A stretch of DNA of 64,000 nucleotides from Phocoena phocoena (lineage: Eukaryota > Chordata > Mammalia > Artiodactyla > Phocoenidae), in assembly GCF_963924675.1 (NCBI RefSeq), contig NC_089236.1, forward strand, positions 64,565,306 through 64,629,305, given 5' to 3'. Within the stretch, counting starts at the first letter, position 1. Every line of letters starts with the position of its first letter. Made by a program: the position numbers and the translations under genes. The notes beneath the pieces were generated by a model, which made no database searches, had not been told where the DNA came from, and saw nothing but the letters and a program-made list of their open reading frames with translations. Below are positions 55,831 to 64,000 of this stretch, piece by piece.

Positions 55831-57973
55831 CTTGTCAGGATATAATGTAAATAACATTCCTTGAGAACATTCCTTGAGAGTACACAAAAGGGAGACAGAA
55901 TGGTATCATTTGGGGTGGTTTATTGCCTTCTCTAGTGAAGTAGGTAAGGAGGTAGGGAGAGCATTGAAGATGCAGCCAGGAGCTAGCTATACAAAAACTT
56001 TTCTTCCACTTTTGTTCTTTATTTCCTCTCGACATTAGTCTCTTGGTGATAGACTTACAAAGAATTTTAATTTTCTTCTTTATGCTTACCTGCATTTTTT
56101 AATTTTAAAAAATAAGCGTCTATTATTTTTTATACTTACAATTGGCTGATGATGTTTCTTTTCAAATGCATTGCTGAGTGTTACGGATTTAGCAGTAGAT
56201 CCCATTTAGTGTGGATTGTGTTTTAAGAAGAATCAGCTGGGGCATGTACATCTCCAGCAATGACAAATCTAAACCAATGCTTCTACCTCCCAAGAAATAA
56301 AGTAGACTAACGTGTCCACTGCCAGGACAACCTCTAGACTGTAAGTCCCACTGTCCCTAAGCTAGGAGAGGACCGCTGTGCCTAATAAGCGTTTGCCTCG
56401 AAATTGAAAAACCTACATTAGTGAAGGAAGGAGATCTTGCATCTTACAGTAGATGCCTTCCTTTTATTTCTTGTCCTTCCTTTCTTTAATATGTAAAAAA
56501 TAATACACTTATGGACTATATTTTATTAAATAGCATTCTTTTTTATTCTAGATGATCTAATGTAGAAAGGTCCATATGGAGCTGGGCTCTTCGAATGCAT
56601 TTTGGCAACCCTTCTTTTGCAGCCTTTGGCATAACTCTAGCAGGACAATCAGAAGCCTGTAGCCAGTAACTAAATCATCAAAAGGAAATCATATATGGCA
56701 CACAAAGGAGGAAGCAGGTTTTTCTGGAAGCAGTGTATGATATGGCTAAAGTCCAATTTTTGTTAATTTTGACATTAGCATATCTTAATGTTAGACAGAA
56801 ATATGACTAATAAATCATGTTGAAGAACAAACGTCAAGCACTTATAGCACTCATTTAGCAGAAAGCCTTATAATCATTTTGAATGTGTGGGTGAAACTAC
56901 CCTAAGCTCATTTCATGGACAAGTTTTAAATCATTACTTAATTATTTTAAAGTTTTCCCTTAATTCAGTAACACATTTGTGAGTGCTTCTGTACATATAC
57001 ATAAAATATCCTATTTTAAACACATACCACTAAACAGGCATAAGCACATCAGTTTTTTGTTTTGTTTTCATTTTCTTCTAACATTTCAATATACCAGCTT
57101 ATTTTTTTTAATCCCTGGGCTGTTTTAGAGCCTGTTTCTGGCACTTACCTGCTGGATGAGAATCACATTTGCTTACCTTCACCCCCTCAGGAAAGACAGC
57201 AAATACTTCAAATGTCTCAAATGACATTGTGCTCATTTTATTAAATTTTCTCGTGTTACCCTTTAGGGAATTCTAGCAGCAACAACTTTGGACTTTTTAT
57301 CAACAGTTGAAGGTTTTGCTGCTATCCTCTGATATTTACTACTGAAGATTTTCTTGTTGTTAAGTGACATTAAATGATTGCTCTTTATACGTGCCCAGTG
57401 CACTGGGTGCATGTGAATTTCTTTCCTCAGAATCTATTTGTCATAAGCATTTTGGGCAGATATTACACGGTGTGCAGTTTTACTAACGTCTTTGTAACGA
57501 TGCCAGATATTTAACATGAGTTCATTGCATGTGGCTGGTGTGCCAGTCCACTAGGCTTGACACTTCGGTAAAAGATGCTGTTGCCCTCATGGAATCAAGT
57601 CCATTTGGGGAATCCAACTTGTAAACCAGTGATGGAAACTCATCCCTGCCGGCATTGTGCTGGGATCATTACTGACATTTGTGCTACTGCTTCTCAGAAT
57701 ACATCTTCAGGGATAAGTCATTTACCCTATAGCCACACAATTGTAAGCAGAAAGGCCAGTTTCAGTTCCCAATTCTCTGACTCCATAGTAAGTCACTCTA
57801 TACAATGTATTGAGGGATATCATGCCCATTGGATGACAAAGTAGACTCAAGTCAGGTATACAAATTGAGTGGGAAAGTTATTTTATAATCAGGAGAATCA
57901 TTTCCAATGCTATTTTTAGCTTATTACTATATAATTAAGAGCTCCATAAAACAAGGAAAGAAGGCTATAAGGT

Positions 57974-57974
<1 letters not shown>
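55831..57974. other. Unique AT-rich DNA
   Basis: No gene or repeat family over 2.1 kb. A 13-bp direct repeat (AACATTCCTTGAG) occurs twice around 55852-55880. Confidence 0.5.

Positions 57975-58022
<48 letters not shown>
57975..58022. repeat. (TA)n microsatellite, 48 bp
   Basis: A pure AT dinucleotide run, the longest in the window. Confidence 0.96.
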
Positions 58023-58026
<4 letters not shown>

Positions 58027-58865
58027 CAATCTAGCCTGACTTTCTTCCAACCTCAAGTTTCTTGGATAGATGAAATTTAATTATTCTTTAAAATACTGTT
58101 CACATCCTCACTTCTTAACCTTTCCAAGACTTAATAACTTTCCGTGTGTGGCTGCTCTCTGCCTTATATCTAACTCACAGACATACTTTCTGTATAGAGA
58201 TTGAGAACATCTGGTTAACACCCTCTTGGTAATAACCTTTCATATTTTCTTGATTTTAAAGTAGAATTAGGTATCATTATTCTTGGAAAATGACATTTTT
58301 TTATTGAAGTTCCTTTAGCTCCATGACCGTTGAATATAGACTTCTTGACTCTTAGGTATTTCTCCCTCAAGAGGTTTTCGTAATTCTGAAACCATTCCTT
58401 CTTTCTACTGAAATTCTGTTGTCAATAACTTTTTTTGTGCATCTGAGCATAATTTGTCCTAAAAAGAAAACAGGAGATTCGGATTTAGGTTCCTAGGTGT
58501 TTGGTCTTTCTTGGAACAAATACACTGTGTATTTCCAAATGGTGATTTTGGGTTCATTCAACAGTGAAGTGTTAAAGGTAAATAGTGTCACTGAAGTACC
58601 CTCTGGTGTCAGGCCTACTTTGGATGTGAGCCATTTTACTTATTTAACCAAGAAGAGATAGAACTAACACTTAGCTGATTAAAAGTCAGATTCCCATTGC
58701 GAAGCGCTAGCATATTTTCAAGTTATTAATAGCAAATATTGAAAATAACAGTTCAAGACTATGAACAAGCATACCCAAAAGCATACTCAGAAAGTCTTTA
58801 TAAATAAGATTCATCAATTACTCAGGGTTTACATAGCTTCCCCTTGCTTGTGAATATAAATGTGT
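58023..58865. other. Unique AT-rich DNA
   Basis: No gene or repeat family recognised. Bases 57545-57845 just left of this microsatellite region carry an 89-codon frame without any domain. Confidence 0.55.
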
Positions 58866-58876
58866 TCAATTTCTTT

Positions 58877-59596
58877 CTTTTTTTTTTAAACATCTTTATT
58901 GGAGTATAATTGCTTTATAGTGCACTAGTTTCTGCGTTATAAATAACAAAGTGAATCAGTTATACATATACATACGTTCCCACATCTCCTCTCCCCCGCG
59001 TCTCCCTCCCTCCCACCCTCCCCATCCCACCCCTCCAGGTGGTCACAAACCACCGAGCTGATCTCCCTGCGCCATGTGGCTGCCTCCCACCAGCTATCCA
59101 CTTCACGCTTGGTAGTGTACATATGTACATGCCACCCTCCCACTTCGTCAAAGCCTACCCTTCCCCCTCCCCATATGCTCAAGTCCATTCTCTAGTAGGT
59201 CTGTGTCTTTATTCCCATCTTAACCCTAGGTTCTTCATGACCTTTTTTTTTTTCTTAGATTCCATATATACGTGTTAGCATACGGTATTTGTTTTTCTCT
59301 TTCTGACTTCACTCTGACAGACTCTAGGTCCATCCACCTCACTACAAATATCTCAATTTCGTTTCTTTTTATGGCTGAGTAATATTCCATTGTATATATG
59401 TGCCACATCTTCTTTATCCATTCATCTGTCGATGGACACTTAGGTTGCTTCTATGTCCTGGCTGTTGTAAATAGAGCTGCAATGAACATTTTGGTACATG
59501 ACTCTTTTTGAATTATGGTTTTCTCAGGGTAAATGCCCAGTAGTGGGATTGGTGGGTCGTATGGTGGTTCTGTTTTTAGTTTTCTAAGGAACCTCC
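58877..59596 (-). mobile_element. L1, 5'-truncated, 0.72 kb
   Basis: An antisense L1 3' end with a T-rich tail at 58877-58888, 'ttattggagtataattgctt', the pyrimidine-rich UTR block and upstream sequence 'gagtaatattccattgtata', 'gtcgatggacacttaggttg', 'gcccagtagtgggattggtg'. TSD TCAATTTCTTT at 58866-58876 and 59597-59607. It is the longest single unrearranged young L1 here and carries no ORF2. Confidence 0.95.
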
Positions 59597-59607
59597 TCAA
59601 TTTCTTT

Positions 59608-60840
59608 TTGAGTGCAAAGACTTAGGCTCAAGGACAGAATATTTTAAGAAAATAAAGAAGAGGGATGTTTTTTGTGAATTAAAATTGATACGTTTAAAGA
59701 AGAAAGTTATTTTAATACTCTTGAATAAAAGTAAATGTATTTCTAAAATTTTTAGTGAAATTGCAGAAGGATACTATTAAAAATCGTACATATATCTATA
59801 TTTTAAAAGACAACACCCCTGGAGAACTTTAAAAGAATAGAAGAGTATCATGGTACAGAACAAAACTACAAGCATTTCTGTTCATAACTTGTTTATCTTT
59901 TTTACTTTTTCTTTCTTTACTTAAAATTAAGCAATTACCTGAAAGCAATAGTGTGCTTGAATCCATTACATACGAACGAAATGCAGCTATACTAAGGTGG
60001 CTAAGAAATTATAAGTAATAATCCTAAAGATAAGGAGTAAAGTCCTGTAAGTGCAGGTTACAGAATGATGCATCTGAAGGGAGAGATGGCACTCAAACTC
60101 TGACTAAATGTTTTCAACGTCTTGTATAGGACAGAGCTGAACTTGAGTTTCTTGGGTCAGTTTATGGCTTCTTAAGGAATACTTAAACCCTCGGTTTACC
60201 CAACTGTGCTTGTAGAGATCTAGAATGAGACTACAGTAGGGGTGAAACCAAACATATATGTGTCTTCCCATGTAATTTTTTTTTGTACCTCTGAATCTCC
60301 TGTTTTCCTCTGTTAGACATTCTTGGACTCTGCCTCATCTCCTAACCTCCGTTTATTCCAGCAACCAGAGGAAGGCAGACTCCGTTACAGCTTGCCTTTG
60401 CAGTACTGTTCCTCTCTAATTTTCTACCCCAGGCTGTCTCTGACAGCACCTTGGGACACTGGCAGGAAATCTCCCCTAGGCTCACCCATGCATAGACTGG
60501 AAATGTGAAGGAATTAACATTCCTTAATAAGGGCAACCCTTACTACGGGAATTGGTGAAGAAATGCCCCCCTCTTCTGTCCCTTGATCAGACAATTTTAA
60601 GCATATTACACATGGTTCCTCGGAGGGTCATGGCACGATCAAGCCTGAATTGCCCACTGTGTTGACTAACTGTGAACACACCTCCTACTGATTTTCCCTC
60701 TTTACCCATGCATGCTTCCTCCCTCACCCTGGCTCCCTGGCATCACTTCCCAAGTAAAATCCCTGCATGCTAGCTTATGTTCCAGACACTGCTTTCCAGA
60801 GAGATTGGCACAGGAAAAGACATGACTCACAATTACTGAA
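59608..60840. other. Unique DNA
   Basis: No gene or repeat family recognised. 60300-60780 is GC-richer with no coding signal. Confidence 0.55.
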
Positions 60841-61130
60841 TACAGTCATCCCGAGGTATCAGTGGGGCTTGGTCCAAGGACCCGCCACAGATATCAAAAT
60901 CTGCAGATGCATAAGTCCCATAGTTGGCCCTCCTTGTACACAGTTCCGCATCTGGGGATTCAGCCAACCTCAGATCATGTATTAAGTTTGGGATTCGTGG
61001 TTGGTTGAATCTGCAGATGCAGAACCCATGGATCAGAGAGCTGACTCTATGTTTACTAAAAAAAATCTGCATATAAGATGACCCCACACAGTTCAAACCC
61101 ATGTTGTTGAAGGGTAAACTATACTCCATT
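60841..61130. mobile_element. Tigger-like (TcMar) composite DNA transposon
   Basis: The left end TACAGTCATCCCGAGGTATC follows a TA target. 'tccaaggacccgccacagat' and 'caaaatctgcagatgcataa' match the MER2/Tigger end family. The right half has 'ggttggttgaatctgcagat', 'gcatataagatgacc' and 'aaacccatgttgttgaaggg'. A partial inverted repeat (60943-60973 against 60996-61025) lies in the middle. This looks like one element with a duplicated inverted end or two related elements nested. No transposase frame is present. Confidence 0.7.
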
Positions 61131-61189
61131 CTCTCACCTCTGCCATACAGCAGTACTTTCTCATACATAAATACTCATAATTGATATAA

Positions 61190-62440
61190 TTTGTTTTCCA
61201 ACTTCATTATTAATCTGTGTCTATTTGGGGGCCATAATTTTATATGTTATACTATGTTTTAATCTGAAAGAATATATCTCCTCCCTCATTCTTTGTCAAA
61301 ATTATCTTGCTATTTTTGGAAATTTCTTCATTTAATATGTTAAAGTAAACTTGTCAGGGACCATGAGAAATCTTGAGGGATTCTGATGGGGATTACAGTG
61401 AATTTAGAGATTACTATGAGGAGAAATGGCATTTAATAATTTTGTGTGTTCTTAACCAGGAACATAGCATGTATCTTGGATTTCCTACCTTGTTATTTAG
61501 GACCTCAAGTTAATTTTATTCATATGAGGATTGCATACTATTCACTAACTTTTTTCTGTGTTTTCCACTTTTTGCTTCTCTGAGATATACTTTACTAAAG
61601 CATTTTATAATTAGTGTTTGACATTTGGAAGGCTATTGATTTTAAATACTTTTCTGGTATATCCAACAACTTTCTAGAATGAGTTTTTGTTTTAACATTC
61701 TCCTGGTGCATTGTCTTGTATATGCAAGGAAGACAGTTGTATCATCTACCGTTAATGATGGATTACATCTTCCTTTCTAACATTTGAATCTCTTATTTCC
61801 TATTCCTTTTTAATTTTATTGACTGAACCTTCTAGAATAATGGTGAATAACACAGGTTATAGTGTCTTTTCTTATCTTCTGTTCATGGTTCTTAATGGAA
61901 TGTTTTGTTTTGTTTTTCCGACTGTTATATTATTTCTTTGGGGTTCTGATAGCTACTCTTTATTATGTTGAATAAATTACTTGGCATTACCAGCTTAATA
62001 AGCATTTCTGTCGGTAATTGTTGCATTTTATCAAATGCCTTTTTCACAGATCTATTGAGGTGATTATGTTATTTCTGCTTAAAACATCTAATGTTCTGAA
62101 AATCACTTATAAAGTTATTTATATTGAATGATTTTTGTATTCCTGGAGTAACTCCACTTGAGCATTCCTATTATTCCTTTAATATAACTTTGCGTATCAA
62201 TGTTTCATTTGGTTTTGGGTACCTAGTTTCTTACGTGATATTAATTTAATCTAATAATGGTTTTGCCTATCAGGTTTGCCTATCTTTTCTTATGTGAACA
62301 CTTTGAATAATATAGGAAAATGTGCTCCTTGAAGGTTGATCAAAATAACCTATAAAAATTATTTATTTGGCATCCTACAAGCAAGGTAGTCTTTTGTCCA
62401 GAATTTCAAATATATTTTGTCCTGGTTGGTTTTTCTATTC
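61190..62440 (-). mobile_element. Old L1 ORF2 remnant (RT region)
   Basis: Antisense L1 ORF2: 'tgtatcatctaccgttaatg' aligns with the reverse transcriptase FADD motif (here read as V-D-D at 61749-61741). 'aatggtgaataacacaggtt', 'catttatcaaatgcc'-like sequence at 62027-62040, 'cacagatctattgaggtgat' and 'tgtattcctggagtaactcc' follow the known order. Many stops and indels make it a dead L1M copy. Confidence 0.75.
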
Positions 62441-62469
62441 CAGTTATGCCTTCTCAATTTATATTTGCT

Positions 62470-63225
62470 AAGAAAAAAGTATAGATTCCATTTAAGCTTC
62501 CTAAAATGTTAGGACAATACTGCCCATAATATATATATATCTTAGATAACAATAAGACGTTTACAAAAATTGCTTGTACACTAAACCATAAAGAACTTTT
62601 TCTTTAATTCCCTGTAAGTAGAAATGGACAGAATGCATTCTTTGGTCTTAATTTAAATTACATATTCATTTTAAAAGACTAGTCAATAAATATGTATGTA
62701 ACTATCTACCTATCTATTACCTATGTATGTATCTATCTAAAACAAACCTCTTAGCAATTTAAGACATATATCTAAATGACTTTTTGATTAAAGAGCAATT
62801 CAGAGCAGAAACTGTAACATTTGAAAAATGGAGATATAAGAACACTTTTTATCCACAGTATGGAGTTCAGTATTAAGATTGTAAAAATTTAGCAATAAAT
62901 GCAATTTGCAGAAAACTCTAGGGACTAGATAGAAGTAAGTTAGCTAAGTAGTCAACTGTGGAAGCTAAGACAAAAATACTCAAGATAAACATAAGATAGA
63001 AGAAAGGAGATAAACATAAAAGCAGAACTAAATGAACAGAAAACAACAGAAGTAGACTTGGTAATAAAGTAAGATCTGGTTCTTTTAAAATGCCAATGAA
63101 ATAGACAAATTACTTGCAAGACTAATGAAGAACACGGACAGGAAATGCAAATAAGTTCAGCGATGAAAAAGGAGAGAGATTAATAGGTACAAATCCATTT
63201 AAATAGAAGAGAAATTATGTCCGTG
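62470..63225 (+). mobile_element. Old L1 ORF2 remnant, sense, inverted neighbour
   Basis: From about 62990 the sense ORF2 region before the RT domain is visible: 'acataaaagcagaactaaat', 'agatctggttcttttaaaat', 'gaaatagacaaattacttgc', 'agactaatgaagaacacgga'. 62470-62990 is A-rich and fits upstream L1 more weakly. Its 5' side faces the 5' side of the minus-strand fragment. Confidence 0.65.
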
Positions 63226-64000
63226 TGTCTTTGTTCCTTTCTTTAACATTTAGTATGAGAGTCAACCAACTTTGCTGTATGCGTTTAATGAAGAATTCTT
63301 ATACACTTTTCAATCCAGTTTTTATTCTGTGATTTTATTACTAGGAAATGAGAGGGCTTCTGGAATTGATTTAAGGATAACTGCCAGTTTTATATTTGGC
63401 GACATGAAGTGCCAATTTTTTTAGATCAAGTGAGCTGTTTAACTTAATACTACTTGGTGTAAACCTCATGGAACTGCAGGTGTTTATGATTTGTTTACAT
63501 CAGCAGTACTCACTGTTTTAGATAAATATATGTGTAGGTAAAAGGTGAAGGTGTAAGGCCAGGGGAAGCAACTCTTTACTAATGTGGACGGTTGAATCTG
63601 AGTACCATTGTTAAACTAAATAAAAGGTCAAGTTTACATTCACACTGAAGGCTTACTTTGCTTGGTTTATTGAAACAGATTCTAAGTTTTTAATTTTTAT
63701 TTCTGATTTGAGTGTAAATAAGTTGCAAAGTAAATAAATATGTAAGTGTGGAAATAATGTCTGAAAGCCCTTGAGTGTAATTGGAATACTATGGAAATCA
63801 TTTCACAGTGGGTAATCCTTACCACTGAGTTTTTAAAAAAGAGGAAAAGATCCTTGCAGAATGAATATCTGTGGTTAAAAATCTCATCATCTGTTAAACA
63901 CATGCTGAATAATTCTTGGAATAGCTTTTATATTTTGATGCTGCTTTAGGGCAGTTTATGGAAAACTGCTATTATTATTAAAAACAACTTTATTTACTTT
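63226..64000. other. Unique AT-rich DNA to the window end
   Basis: No gene or repeat family recognised. Confidence 0.55.

Noticed and set aside
61190..63225. Active full-length L1
   Set aside because: The pieces are in opposite orientations, the frames are broken and no intact ORF1 or ORF2 exists here.

Overview
The window is non-coding DNA from a large mammalian nuclear genome, almost certainly a cetacean and most likely a toothed whale or dolphin. It holds at least 14 tRNA-derived CHR-type SINEs. Nine are a short, very similar form whose 5' end reads GGGCTTCCCTGGTGGCGCAG and whose body runs straight into poly(A). I also see L1 3' ends of the cetartiodactyl type and old mammal-wide repeats (MIR, L2, MER5, MLT1, Tigger-like). 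The ruminant Bov-tA and BovB families are absent. The species call is inference from the repeat families.

I found no protein-coding exon, tRNA, rRNA, snRNA or CpG island. Open reading frames here are short (212 aa at most). The longest and the most alike-looking ones lie inside SINEs or other repeats, so they are by-products of repeat sequence. The window is best read as intergenic or deep-intronic DNA; I cannot name a host gene.

Layout. 1-7.7 kb: mostly unique AT-rich DNA with an old L1 tail, one long SINE, a G-quadruplex motif and a homeodomain-type palindrome. 7.7-13.2 kb: a dense insertion zone with three short SINEs and one long SINE, three truncated L1s, an intact MER5-type hAT element and a retrocopy-like poly(A) end. 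13-20.5 kb: a perfect hairpin, old L1 and MIR fragments, one L1 and a long SINE. 20.5-27.5 kb: mainly unique, with an L2 piece and one short SINE. 27.5-33.8 kb: nested old LINEs, including two L1 pieces in opposite orientation and an L2 interrupted by an MLT1 LTR. 34-43 kb: MIR, L2 and L1 fragments and two short SINEs. 43-51.3 kb: a MIR, two direct-repeat-flanked poly(A)/poly(T) insertions 130 bp apart, a 71-bp tandem duplication beside a transitional SINE, an L2 split by an L1, and a pyrimidine tract. 51.3-58.9 kb: mostly unique with an hAT-like element and a TA microsatellite. 58.9-63.2 kb: a 0.7-kb L1, a composite Tigger-like element and a head-to-head old L1 ORF2 pair.

Nothing here supports a new multi-gene system. 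The most distinctive observations are structural records of retrotransposition: poly(A)-only insertions, inverted L1 pairs, a SINE form that explains the origin of the short family, and well-preserved target-site duplications (TSDs).
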